Assembly: GCA_030027265.1 (NCBI GenBank)
Contig: JASENG010000006.1
Coordinates: 1 to 64,000, forward strand
Reading direction: 5' to 3'
DNA from: Lysinibacillus fusiformis
GTDB taxonomy: Bacteria > Bacillota > Bacilli > Bacillales_A > Planococcaceae
DNA length: 64,000 nt
Made by a program: the position numbers and the translations under genes
The notes under the pieces: generated by a model
Seen by the model: only the letters and a program-made list of their open reading frames with translations
Told to the model about the DNA's origin: nothing
The model's database searches: none
Shown here: positions 18,183-26,780 of the stretch, piece by piece
Numbering within the stretch: the first letter of the stretch is position 1
How the letters are laid out: every line of letters starts with the position of its first letter

Positions 18183-18929
18183 TCATTCCACAAAAGTTTT
18201 TGCCATAAATTCATGAATTGCTTTCACAACGCTTTGTGGATCTTCCAGCATCCCCAGATGTGCGGTATTCGTTTTGATTTTTTGAATTCGTGAATTTGAA
18301 GTTTTGATTGGTTTCACAATTTTATCCTGGGACCCTTCAATCACTAAAATAGGGCAATTTGTTTGCTCGATTAAATGATGCTGGTTAGACCTTGTTTTCA
18401 TTGCCTCTAATGCAGCAACCAAACCTTCTTCTGAAGCCTGATAAGCGATTGAGCGGGCTTGATCAATAATCTCCTTGCTCGCTTTTTCACTAAAAAATGC
18501 TTCAATTACTTGATCTACAAAAGTTTCAACCCCAAGTGCCGGGATTTCTTGTTGCTGTTTCGTTCGCTTTTCCTTTTGTTCTTCTGTATCCGCCAAATCA
18601 GAGGAATACGCTAAGATTGCGCTTTTAATTGGTGCAATCTTCTGTTCAAGAGCAGCTAAAACAATATACCCACCTAAAGAGTGACCAAGCCATGTTGCTT
18701 CTGAAACATCCTCTTTCTGAAGTACATTTGCAACCTCCTTCGCATAATCATATACCGTATAATTCGCTCGTTCAATTTTACTTTCCCCATGACCTGGCAA
18801 ATCCACAGCGATGACATCGTATTTTTTTGTTAAATCTGTCATGACACGATTAAATACTTCTTTCGCACCTAAGAATCCATGAACTAGTACAAGGGTTTCA
18901 CCTTTTCCTTCTCTTTTATATCGGAGCAT
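18183..18929 (-). CDS. Alpha/beta-hydrolase (esterase/MhpC-like)
   Basis: 248 residues, one alpha/beta-hydrolase domain. Oxyanion region VLVHGFLG near the N-terminus, nucleophile elbow GHSLGG (Ser about residue 88), acid in IEGSQDK and His in NTAHLGM close to the C-terminus. Substrate cannot be read from sequence; esters, thioesters or ring-fission products are all possible. ATG 18929 has AAAGGAA upstream. Own terminator; most upstream gene of the minus-strand catabolic region and possibly independent of it. Confidence 0.85.
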   Translation of the reverse strand: MLRYKREGKGETLVLVHGFLGAKEVFNRVMTDLTKKYDVIAVDLPGHGESKIERANYTVYDYAKEVANVLQKEDVSEATWLGHSLGGYIVLAALEQKIAPIKSAILAYSSDLADTEEQKEKRTKQQQEIPALGVETFVDQVIEAFFSEKASKEIIDQARSIAYQASEEGLVAALEAMKTRSNQHHLIEQTNCPILVIEGSQDKIVKPIKTSNSRIQKIKTNTAHLGMLEDPQSVVKAIHEFMAKTFVE

Positions 18930-19326
18930 TGTTATTTCCTTTCTAATTGCTTATTTATACTACTTTTACCCTTACGAGTGAAAATAAAACAGTAGGAAGC
19001 TTTGATGAAATATTATTATTGAAAAAACTTGCCTCAGGGGACGAATAATGGCAGCAGCTTATTGTATTTAGCCAAGCTGCAGTTGTTATGATCAAAATAC
19101 ATATTGACAGATATTAAGTAAACAAAGAAACAGCGGCTGCCACTAAATTAAAATGATTTTCTTCTTACTAAATCGAATGAATAATTCATTCTTATAGTCA
19201 TTGTTGGAATCAATGTTAATAGTTGGTGAAATCGGATGGCAATCTTGAGGCTTTTAATGTCATTTATCAGATCATCTAACAATATATAATATAGTGACCA
19301 ACTACTTTTGAATGGGGAAATTTGAA
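18930..19326. other. Divergent intergenic region
   Basis: About 400 bp between the divergent hydrolase and M20 peptidase genes. A TATAAT at 19285-19290 could be the -10 element for the peptidase, without a good -35. No repeat or RNA gene seen. Confidence 0.4.
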
Positions 19327-20784
19327 ATGAAAATTAAAAGAGTTCTATTAATCATAATTGCGCTTCTAGTTATAATGATTGGTTTTACCCTAACAAATCC
19401 GTTTTTAATTTCATCTAAACAACCGGCACCTGCTCTAACTTCTGTTGTACTAGATGAAGAAGCGGCTGTGGAGCATTTTTCGAAAGCGCTTACCTATAAA
19501 ACCGTTTCCTACCAAGAGCGAAAAAAGTTTGACTTACAGGAGTTCAATCAATTTATAACCTTTTTAAAAAATAGTTACCCTGCCGTTCACGAAAAACTGG
19601 AATTGGAGTTAATAAATGATTATGGGCTTGTATACAAATGGACAGGCACAAATCCAGAAGAAAAACCAATTGGCTTAACAAGCCACTATGATGTAGTACC
19701 GATACTTAGCGGTACAGAAAAAAACTGGGAAATGGATCCATTTAGCGGCACTGTTAAGGATGGCTTAATTTGGGGACGCGGAACACTTGATGATAAAATC
19801 GGGGTTATTGGAATAATGGAAGCAGCTGAGTACTTACTTAATGAAGGTTTTGCTCCATCAAGAGATATGTATTTTATGTTCGGATTCGATGAAGAAATCG
19901 GTGGAGAGCTCGGGGCAAAAGCCATTGCCGAAACTTTAAAGCAACGCGGAATCCAGTTCGACTTTGTTCTCGATGAAGGTGGTGCCATTGTAGAAAATAT
20001 GGTTCCTGGTGTCGATCAGCCAGTTGGAGTTGTAGGAATTTCAGAAAAAGGTTCTGCAACGGCAACGCTTTCCATAAAGGGCAGCGGAGGTCATTCATCA
20101 CAGCCAAAAGATCGAACGAATATAGGAAGAATTGCAAGTGCCATTTCGAAATTGGAGGAAACACAGTTTGATGGAGAATTGCGGGGTCCAGGGAATGATT
20201 TATTTGAATTTGTTGCACCTGAGATGAGCTTTGGCATGAAATATGTATTTGCGAATAAATTCCTCTTTAAACCCATTATAGAAAAGATTTTGCTTCAAGA
20301 ACCTGCTACAGCTGCCCTGATTCGTACAACAATTGCCCCTACGATCTTCCAGGCTGGGGAACAATATAATGCCTTGCCGGAAGAGGCTTCAGCCATTATT
20401 AATTTGCGGATAATGCCAGGAGACTCACTTGAAGATGTTGAAGCATTTATTGTCGAGACAATAGATGATGAAGGAATCACGGTAACACTTGAGGGATCAG
20501 AAGCTTCCAATGTATCATCCACAGATGGTCCCCAATTTAAATCAATTCAACAAGCAGCAAGAAATGTCTATGAAGATGCCATTATAGCTCCGTATTTAAT
20601 GTTTGCTGGTTCAGATGCCAAACATTATGACAGTATTTCGGATAATACGTATCGTTTCCTTCCCGTTCAAATAACTTCCGAAGATTTAAACAGGATGCAT
20701 GGGACAAACGAGCATATAAGTATTAGTAATTATTTGAACGCCATTAAGTTTTATATAGAAATTATGAAAGAAACAAATAAATAA
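19327..20784 (+). CDS. M20-family metallopeptidase, membrane-anchored (PM20D1/carboxypeptidase-like)
   Basis: About 485 residues. An N-terminal hydrophobic segment (VLLIIIALLVIMIGFTL) should anchor or export it. Zinc-site blocks of the M20 family are in order: LTSHYDVVPI (His), WGRGTLDDKIG (bridging Asp), DEEIGG (Glu base), then a dimerisation domain starting VGISEKGSATATLSIKGSGGHSS and a final His region (RMHGTNEH). Such enzymes hydrolyse peptides or N-acyl amino acids. ATG 19327 is chosen because GGGGA is 8 nt ahead; the ATG at 19312 has no ribosome-binding site. Followed by an intrinsic terminator. Confidence 0.88.
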   Translation: MKIKRVLLIIIALLVIMIGFTLTNPFLISSKQPAPALTSVVLDEEAAVEHFSKALTYKTVSYQERKKFDLQEFNQFITFLKNSYPAVHEKLELELINDYGLVYKWTGTNPEEKPIGLTSHYDVVPILSGTEKNWEMDPFSGTVKDGLIWGRGTLDDKIGVIGIMEAAEYLLNEGFAPSRDMYFMFGFDEEIGGELGAKAIAETLKQRGIQFDFVLDEGGAIVENMVPGVDQPVGVVGISEKGSATATLSIKGSGGHSSQPKDRTNIGRIASAISKLEETQFDGELRGPGNDLFEFVAPEMSFGMKYVFANKFLFKPIIEKILLQEPATAALIRTTIAPTIFQAGEQYNALPEEASAIINLRIMPGDSLEDVEAFIVETIDDEGITVTLEGSEASNVSSTDGPQFKSIQQAARNVYEDAIIAPYLMFAGSDAKHYDSISDNTYRFLPVQITSEDLNRMHGTNEHISISNYLNAIKFYIEIMKETNK

Positions 20785-20797
20785 CATGCGATTTTCG

Positions 20798-20832
20798 AGG
20801 GCATTTGTCATCTGACTTATGCCCTTTTTGTT
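20798..20832 (+). terminator. Intrinsic terminator of the M20 peptidase gene
   Basis: Stem AGGGCAT / ATGCCCT then TTTTTGTTTT, 14 bp after the stop codon. Confidence 0.85.
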
Positions 20833-21054
20833 TTGATGAAAAAGAAAGGTTGGATTTTTCGCCAACCTTCAGCTTTTCAATATTTCGTTCATAAATATCG
20901 AATCAATCTCACCTATACGTTTTTAGGAAGTGTACAATTTCTGTATTTTATAGTATCTATAACCTTCTAAATTTATGTAGAAGATAAATTCTCATAATTT
21001 TAATAAATATTGAGGATTGTAGGAAGCTTACCCAGGTGCAGACAAAGTCAATGT

Positions 21055-21570
21055 CTAATAAGGATTTGTTGGATGATATACGCTAATATAAAACTGTACC
21101 TGGCTTGAAGCAAGGGCCAAAGCTCTTATAAATAATGCGTTTTGAGCAGTAAGTGCCAGTTCGGAGTTAGCAGGAACAATTTCTTCTACCAACACTTCAT
21201 CATCATCTTCAATACTGATTAATACGTCGTTTTCAGACAAATTCCGAGCAATAACGGTTATCAGAAGTGGTGCACGCATGGGTGATGCTGGAGCTGCATA
21301 AATGAGTGTGTAATCCTGATTTTTTGGAGCTTCTTCTGCCGTTTCTGTTTCGAAGAGGAAATTTGACGAATCCACGTTTGAATCCGCTGGCATGTTATCC
21401 GTTATTGTGTTTTCCTCAATGATTAACTTTTGCTCTCCACCTATTGTCGCATTCACACAAAAATTTTGACCGATTATGAGCGAATTCCTTTCAAATATCA
21501 CTTCACTTTCGATCCGGCTATTCCCACGATCATCATTTGTATCTTTATTGGAATTCCAGTCCAAACCCAT
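21055..21570 (-). CDS. Hypothetical beta-rich protein
   Basis: 171 residues with no signal peptide or membrane segment. The N-terminal half is polar (Asn, Asp, Glu); the C-terminal half alternates hydrophobic and polar residues (LLITVIARNLSENDVLISIEDDDEVLV, cited only for pattern; ends VQFYISVYHPTNPY), as in beta-sandwich surface or spore-associated proteins. I do not recognise a family. ATG 21570 has AGGAGGG upstream, so it is a real gene. Monocistronic. Confidence 0.6.
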   Translation of the reverse strand: MGLDWNSNKDTNDDRGNSRIESEVIFERNSLIIGQNFCVNATIGGEQKLIIEENTITDNMPADSNVDSSNFLFETETAEEAPKNQDYTLIYAAPASPMRAPLLITVIARNLSENDVLISIEDDDEVLVEEIVPANSELALTAQNALFIRALALASSQVQFYISVYHPTNPY

Positions 21571-21741
21571 TTTCAGCCCTCCTTCTATTTACTAGTTAAT
21601 GCTATATGCAGTTAAATGGAAGGGCTAATCAATCAAAAATATGGGAAAAATAATAATAAAATTGATTTTTAATCTTCTCAACAAAAAAAGTGCATTATGA
21701 ATAAAATTGGGCACAAAATACATAGTGGAGGTGATGAATCT

Positions 21742-21882
21742 ATGGCCAAAAAGTCAAGTACGACATTTAAAAAAATGAAAAAACCAAAGAAAATTAACAA
21801 CCGTGAAGAAATTTCACAGGAACAAAATTTCGAAAAAGCATTAAAGAAGATTGAATACCAGGATAATAAAATTAACGATTAA
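21742..21882 (+). CDS. Small basic protein
   Basis: 46 residues; the first half is Lys-rich (KKSSTTFKKMKKPKK), the second acidic-helical (EEISQEQNFEKALKKIEYQ). The ATG at 21742 follows GGAGGTGAT at good spacing; the longer frame from 21697 has none. Function unknown; composition is reminiscent of small spore-core proteins, but this is only a resemblance. Followed by an intrinsic terminator. Confidence 0.6.
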   Translation: MAKKSSTTFKKMKKPKKINNREEISQEQNFEKALKKIEYQDNKIND

Positions 21883-21936
21883 CCCAAAAGTAGTTATGCT
21901 AATATAGTTTTTAATTCATTAATTAGTTAAACCAAA

Positions 21937-21965
21937 AGGTCTCTTCTCTTAGAGATCTTTTTTTA
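21937..21965 (+). terminator. Intrinsic terminator of the small basic protein gene
   Basis: Stem AGGTCTCT / AGAGATCT (one G-U pair) followed by seven T. Confidence 0.75.
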
Positions 21966-22085
21966 TTTCGAAATAACATCTCGCTAAATTTCTTTCACTT
22001 CAATCCTTAAATGAACCTCCAAAACAAGGAGAATGAACACGTTTTCATCCCACTTTTTTACAATTTTAAATAGTTTTTGATAAAT

Positions 22086-22135
22086 CGTGAACTTTATGTG
22101 AATAACTTTTGAATGGAAGGTGAACCTTTTGTGAA
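22086..22135. promoter_or_regulatory. Five 11-bp-phased TTCAC-type half-sites upstream of qox
   Basis: Hexamers CGTGAA, TGTGAA, TTTGAA, GGTGAA and TGTGAA begin at 22086, 22097, 22108, 22119 and 22130, exactly 11 bp apart. Read on the other strand these are TTCAC(A/C/G)-like direct repeats, the arrangement bound head-to-tail by OmpR/PhoB-family regulators (Bacillus PhoP: TTHAYA with 11-bp period; ResD: TTTGTGAAT). They lie just upstream of the likely promoter region at about 22155-22190. ResD would make biological sense for an oxidase. Confidence 0.6.
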
Positions 22136-22247
22136 CTCCCCTTTTTAGCAGAGATTTTACTATTGTTATGATTAAAATAGAGTTATAGTGTTGAAGGAAG
22201 TCAACGGGTGATTTTCTTTTGACTAAATAGGGAAGGTGAATATCTAT

Positions 22248-23153
22248 ATGAGAAAAAAATGGACATTATTGGCGTCCATGATGGCACTTGTCTTTATTCT
22301 TTCAGGCTGTGAACCACTTTTAGTTTTCGATTCAAAAGGTCCGCAAGCCGCAAGACAAGCGAACGATATCTTATTATCAATCGGCATCATGGCTGTTATC
22401 GTAATTGTTGTCATGGTTATCTTAGCTTATATTTTATTTAAATATCGTGCTTCAAAATTGCCTGACGATTATGAACCACCACATATCGAAGGAAATAAAT
22501 GGGTTGAACTCGTTTGTGTAGGTATTCCTATATTAATTGTAGCTTATCTATCATTTGTCTCTGTAAAAAGTAATTATATTGTTGAATCAACACCAGAAGG
22601 TTATGAAAATCAAGAACCCTTAGTTGTCTATGCTTCCTCTTCAGACTGGAAATGGCACTTCAGCTATCCAGAAGAAGATATTGAAACAGTAAACTACCTA
22701 TATATTCCAACAGACCGTCCGATCGAGTTTAAGCTATATGCTTACGGTCCAATCTCAAGTTTCTGGATTCCACAGCTAGGCGGTCAGAAATATGCGATGT
22801 CTGACATGGTAACAACTTTACATCTTGCTGCAGATGAAGCTGGTGAATATATGGGTCGAAATGCTAACTTCAGTGGTAAAGGCTTTGCTGAACATTCATT
22901 TAACGTAACTGCTATGTCACAAGCTGATTTCGATGACTGGGTAGAAGAAGTTCACGAAACTGCTGAACCACTTACAGAAGATCAATTTGAAAAATTATTA
23001 GAACCAGGTCATCTTGGACAAATGACGTTCACAGGAACACATTTAGAATTTAGTCCAGCTCCAGAGCATGCACATGATTCCATGAGTGAAGAAGAAATGG
23101 AAGATATGGAAGACATGGAGAATATGGAACATATGGACCATAGCGGTCATTAA
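22248..23153 (+). CDS. qoxA: Cytochrome aa3 quinol oxidase subunit II (lipoprotein)
   Basis: About 301 residues. Signal peptide with lipobox (FILSGCEP), then two membrane helices and an extracytoplasmic cupredoxin domain. The CuA ligands of cytochrome-c oxidases are absent (NANFSGKGFAEHSFNVTAM in the relevant place), as expected for a quinol oxidase. The C-terminal 30 residues form a striking His/Met/Asp/Glu tail (EHAHDSMSEEE ... HMDHSGH). ATG 22248 follows AAGGTGAA; the GTG at 22236 overlaps that box. First gene of qoxABCD. Confidence 0.95.
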   Translation: MRKKWTLLASMMALVFILSGCEPLLVFDSKGPQAARQANDILLSIGIMAVIVIVVMVILAYILFKYRASKLPDDYEPPHIEGNKWVELVCVGIPILIVAYLSFVSVKSNYIVESTPEGYENQEPLVVYASSSDWKWHFSYPEEDIETVNYLYIPTDRPIEFKLYAYGPISSFWIPQLGGQKYAMSDMVTTLHLAADEAGEYMGRNANFSGKGFAEHSFNVTAMSQADFDDWVEEVHETAEPLTEDQFEKLLEPGHLGQMTFTGTHLEFSPAPEHAHDSMSEEEMEDMEDMENMEHMDHSGH

Positions 23154-23213
23154 TTTGAAAAGATAAGAAACTAGTTTTATAGACTTGTATTTATCTTGAA
23201 AGGAGAAAAAAGG

Positions 23214-25160
23214 ATGGAATTCTTAGAGCGATTTGCCATACCTCATCCAAGTCCAGCGATTTATGCCTCAATGGTTGCCATTGCTTTAGTTAGTATAGGA
23301 ATCGTTGCCGGCCTAACATATTTCAAAAAATGGGGCTATTTATGGCGTGAATGGTTAACAACTGTCGACCATAAAAAAATCGGGATTATGTACTTAGTCT
23401 CTGCCCTGCTTATGTTATTCCGCGGTGGTGCTGATGCCATTATGATGCGTGCTCAGCTCTCTGCGCCTGATATGAAATTACTAGATGCTCAACACTATAA
23501 CGAGATCTTTACGACTCACGGTGTTGTTATGATTATCTTTATGGCGATGCCATTCATCTTTGCATTTATGAACTTAATCGTGCCGTTGCAAATTGGTGCA
23601 CGCGATGTGGCTTTCCCACGCTTAAATGCTTTAAGCTTCTGGTTATTCTTTGCCGGAGCAATGCTATTCAATATTTCATTCGTAATCGGCGGTTCACCGG
23701 ATGCAGGTTGGACATCTTACTTCCCTCTTGCAGGCAATGATTTCAGTGAATCCGTTGGTACAAACTATTATATGTTGGCAATCCAAATTTCAGGGATTGG
23801 TTCATTAATGACTGGTATTAACATGTGTACAACAATTTTAAAAATGCGTGCACCTGGTATGACGCTTATGAAAATGCCAATGTTTACTTGGTCGGCTTTC
23901 ATTGCCAATGTCATTATTGTATTTGCGTTCCCTGTATTAACTGTTGCCCTGCTTATGGGTACTACAGACCGTTTATTTGCAACAAACTTCTTTACGACTA
24001 GCAACGGTGGTATGGATATGCTTTGGGCCAACTTCTTCTGGATTTGGGGACACCCTGAAGTATATATCTTAATCTTGCCTGCCTTTGGTCTATATAGTGA
24101 AATTATTGCAACCTTCTCAAAACGTAACTTATATGGTTATACATCAATGGTTGCATCAATGGTTCTGATTTCCCTACTATCATTCTTAGTATGGACGCAC
24201 CATTTCTTCACGATGGGTCAAGGTGCACTAACTAACAGTATTTTCTCTATTACAACAATGGCGATTGCTGTTCCGACAGGTGTTAAAATCTTTAACTGGT
24301 TGTTTACGATGTGGAAAGGTAAAATCCGCTTTACTACGCCAATGCTCTACTCAGTAGCCTTCATTCCTTTATTTACAATCGGTGGGGTTACAGGGGTAAT
24401 GCTTGCAATGTCAGCGGCCGACTATCAATATCACAATACAATGTTCTTAGTTGCCCACTTCCATAACACAATAATTCCTGGTGTAGTATTCGCTATGCTG
24501 GCTGGTTTAACTTACTATTGGCCAAAATTCTTTGGCTTCATGCTAAATGAAAAAATCGGTAAAGTAACATTCTGGTTATTAACAGTTGGTTTCGTTCTTG
24601 CCTTCTTCCCAATGTATATCACTGGTTTAGACGGTCAAGCTCGTCGTATGTACACTTATTCAGAAGCAACAGGCTTTGGTTCATTAAATATGCTATCATT
24701 CGTTGGTGCTGCCCTAATGGCAATCGGATTTGTGACAATTGTCTATAACGTTTACTATAGCTTTAAAAACTCATCAAGAGATATCGGCAGCGACCCATGG
24801 GATGCTCGCTCTTTAGAATGGGCTACACACACTCCAGTTCCAGAGTACAACTTTGCTAGAACACCTCAAATTAGTTCAAGCGAAACATTCTGGGATTCAA
24901 AGAAAAATGGACATGTGTTATTTAAAGGTGAGATTGAAGAAATTCATATGCCAAATAATAGCGGAGTTCCATTCGTTATGGGTATTATCTTCTTCATTGC
25001 AGGTTTCTCATTCATCTTTGGATTATGGGTTCCAGCAGTAATTGCTTTAATCGGTATTTTCGTATGTATGGCAATGCGTTCATTTGAAAAAGATCATGGC
25101 CGACATATTTCTGTGAAAGAAATAAAAGAAACTGAAGAAAAACTTGGAGGTGCAAAATAA
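23214..25160 (+). CDS. qoxB: Cytochrome aa3 quinol oxidase subunit I
   Basis: About 648 residues, the haem-copper catalytic subunit: reduces O2 to water and pumps protons. Key motifs: FTTHGVVMI (low-spin haem His region), [15 protein letters not shown] (CuB His and cross-linked Tyr), WTHHFFTMG (two CuB His) and [11 protein letters not shown] (haem a3/low-spin His). ATG 23214 has AGGAG 8 nt upstream; the upstream TTG frame is excluded by this. Its stop overlaps the qoxC start (TAATG). Confidence 0.97.
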   Translation: MEFLERFAIPHPSPAIYASMVAIALVSIGIVAGLTYFKKWGYLWREWLTTVDHKKIGIMYLVSALLMLFRGGADAIMMRAQLSAPDMKLLDAQHYNEIFTTHGVVMIIFMAMPFIFAFMNLIVPLQIGARDVAFPRLNALSFWLFFAGAMLFNISFVIGGSPDAGWTSYFPLAGNDFSESVGTNYYMLAIQISGIGSLMTGINMCTTILKMRAPGMTLMKMPMFTWSAFIANVIIVFAFPVLTVALLMGTTDRLFATNFFTTSNGGMDMLWANFFWIWGHPEVYILILPAFGLYSEIIATFSKRNLYGYTSMVASMVLISLLSFLVWTHHFFTMGQGALTNSIFSITTMAIAVPTGVKIFNWLFTMWKGKIRFTTPMLYSVAFIPLFTIGGVTGVMLAMSAADYQYHNTMFLVAHFHNTIIPGVVFAMLAGLTYYWPKFFGFMLNEKIGKVTFWLLTVGFVLAFFPMYITGLDGQARRMYTYSEATGFGSLNMLSFVGAALMAIGFVTIVYNVYYSFKNSSRDIGSDPWDARSLEWATHTPVPEYNFARTPQISSSETFWDSKKNGHVLFKGEIEEIHMPNNSGVPFVMGIIFFIAGFSFIFGLWVPAVIALIGIFVCMAMRSFEKDHGRHISVKEIKETEEKLGGAK

Positions 25161-25756
25161 TGCATATCGATCATTCGAAGCCTCTTGAGTACAGTACTCA
25201 ACAAAATCAGTTAAATATTTTAGGATTTTGGATTTTCTTAGGTGCCGAAATTATGCTGTTTGCTACCCTTTTCACAGCTTATTTTACACTTTCGGCTCGT
25301 ACAGGTTCTGGTCCGACTCCTGCTGAAATTTTTGAAATCACACCAGTTCTGATTGAAACATTCGTGTTACTAACAAGTAGTTTCACAATAGGCCTTGGTA
25401 TTCATGCCATGAGACTTGGTCGCAAAAATGCAATGATGACTTTCTTCGGCATTACCCTGCTGCTTGGGTTATGCTTCCTTGGAACAGAAATTATCGAATT
25501 TATGACTTACTATCATGAAGGTGCAACATACCAAACAAGCGCCTTTACAGCTGCACTGATGACAACCTTAGGAACACACGGTGGACACGTAACTTTAGGG
25601 TTATTCTGGGGAACATTCATCATTCTTCAAGTAAAAAAACGTGGGATTACGCCTGAAACAGCAAATAAATCATTTATCTTCTCTCTTTACTGGCATTTCT
25701 TAGATGTAGTTTGGATCTTTATCTTCAGCTTCATCTATCTGAAAGGAATGATGTAA
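25160..25756 (+). CDS. qoxC: Cytochrome aa3 quinol oxidase subunit III
   Basis: 198 residues, five hydrophobic helices. Family blocks LGFWIFLGAEIMLFATLF, GTHGGHVTLGLFWG and YWHFLDVVWIFIF are all present. Start overlaps the qoxB stop by one base. Structural subunit supporting assembly and proton uptake. Confidence 0.95.
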   Translation: MHIDHSKPLEYSTQQNQLNILGFWIFLGAEIMLFATLFTAYFTLSARTGSGPTPAEIFEITPVLIETFVLLTSSFTIGLGIHAMRLGRKNAMMTFFGITLLLGLCFLGTEIIEFMTYYHEGATYQTSAFTAALMTTLGTHGGHVTLGLFWGTFIILQVKKRGITPETANKSFIFSLYWHFLDVVWIFIFSFIYLKGMM

Positions 25757-25757
25757 T

Positions 25758-26039
25758 ATGAAAGAATTATTTCCTGCAAAACAGGTGATGGGCTTTGTTG
25801 CCTCATTAGTCCTTACTGCTGTCGCATTATTAGTTTACTTCACCGATATGAGCTTTACGGTAGGTATGACGATTCTGTTAGCAACAGCATTTATCCAAGC
25901 GTTCCTGCAAATTGTTGTATTTATGCACGCCGGTGAATCGAAAGATGGTAAATCAATCTATACAAATATTCTATATGCCGTATTTATCGCACTTGTATCC
26001 GTATTCGGTACATTGCTGATCCTTTTATGGGATATGTAA
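25758..26039 (+). CDS. qoxD: Cytochrome aa3 quinol oxidase subunit IV
   Basis: 93 residues with three membrane helices and the typical QIVVFMHAGE segment. Starts one base after the qoxC stop codon; last gene of the operon, followed by a strong terminator. Confidence 0.93.
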   Translation: MKELFPAKQVMGFVASLVLTAVALLVYFTDMSFTVGMTILLATAFIQAFLQIVVFMHAGESKDGKSIYTNILYAVFIALVSVFGTLLILLWDM

Positions 26040-26048
26040 ATTAATGCA

Positions 26049-26082
26049 AAAAAAGCTTGAGAATAAATTCTCAAGCTTTTTT
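26049..26082. terminator. Bidirectional terminator between qoxD and a small membrane gene
   Basis: Fifteen-bp stem around GCTTGAGAA / TTCTCAAGC with A and T runs on the two sides, serving the converging qox operon and the minus-strand gene at 26097. Confidence 0.9.
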
Positions 26083-26096
26083 ATTATGCCGTTAAA

Positions 26097-26300
26097 TTAT
26101 TCGGCGATACTTCGTTTTGATTTTTTGGAATCATGCTCCGACAATAAGGATAAAAATAAGAACATGATGAATAAAGCGCCGCCACATTTAGCAATTTCAA
26201 TACCGTACCAAATTGAGAAGTTTATATAAAAGCTGGCAATCACAAGTATAATACCTAGAATAACAAGCATTCCTGAAAGTTTTGTGTATAAGTTAAACAT
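26097..26300 (-). CDS. Small two-span membrane protein
   Basis: 67 residues: two hydrophobic helices (LVILGIILVIASFYI and CGGALFIMFLFLSLL) and a basic, serine-rich tail. Ribosome-binding site AGAAGGAG before ATG 26300. Converges on qoxD and shares its terminator. No family recognised. Confidence 0.65.
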   Translation of the reverse strand: MFNLYTKLSGMLVILGIILVIASFYINFSIWYGIEIAKCGGALFIMFLFLSLLSEHDSKKSKRSIAE

Positions 26301-26523
26301 TAAAAGTCACTCCTTCTTGGACTATTTATATTTATATTATACAAAAAACTTCACAAATTAGCCATACTTTTTTAACATTTCGGTCACATTTTATTCACTA
26401 TTAGTTCAAAATTAATTATTGACTGTTTATTTTATTGATTTTTCGAGCATTTTTATTCAAAACAACACTTTTCAATATTAATTAGGACGGTGTTTGGATG
26501 GTTGTCAAATCATTTTTTCTGAA

Positions 26524-26736
26524 TTATTCAATTTCTAACAAATCATCATCCACATTTATAAAATCGCCTTCAGCGGCTAGTATCTGTTTGACAATTCCTG
26601 CTTCCTCTGCCACAATCGGAATTTCCATTTTCATCGATTCCAAGATGACAACATCTTGCCCCTCTTTCACTTCTTCACCCTCATTTACTAACACTTTCCA
26701 AACTGTCCCAGCCATACTTGCTTTAACAAATCCCAT
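26524..26736 (-). CDS. Biotin carboxyl carrier protein of an acyl-CoA carboxylase
   Basis: 70 residues, just the biotinyl domain: MAGTVWKVLVNEGEEV, then the biotinylated Lys in ESMKMEIP (about residue 36) and a closing VDDDLLEIE. As short as the stand-alone carriers (YngHB type) of Bacillus. It carries CO2 between the biotin carboxylase and the carboxyltransferase encoded just upstream. Third and last gene of the unit. Confidence 0.92.
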   Translation of the reverse strand: MGFVKASMAGTVWKVLVNEGEEVKEGQDVVILESMKMEIPIVAEEAGIVKQILAAEGDFINVDDDLLEIE

Positions 26737-26780
26737 GGCAATCCCCTTTCTTTATTATAAGTGTTGCGTAGGTTTAATCG

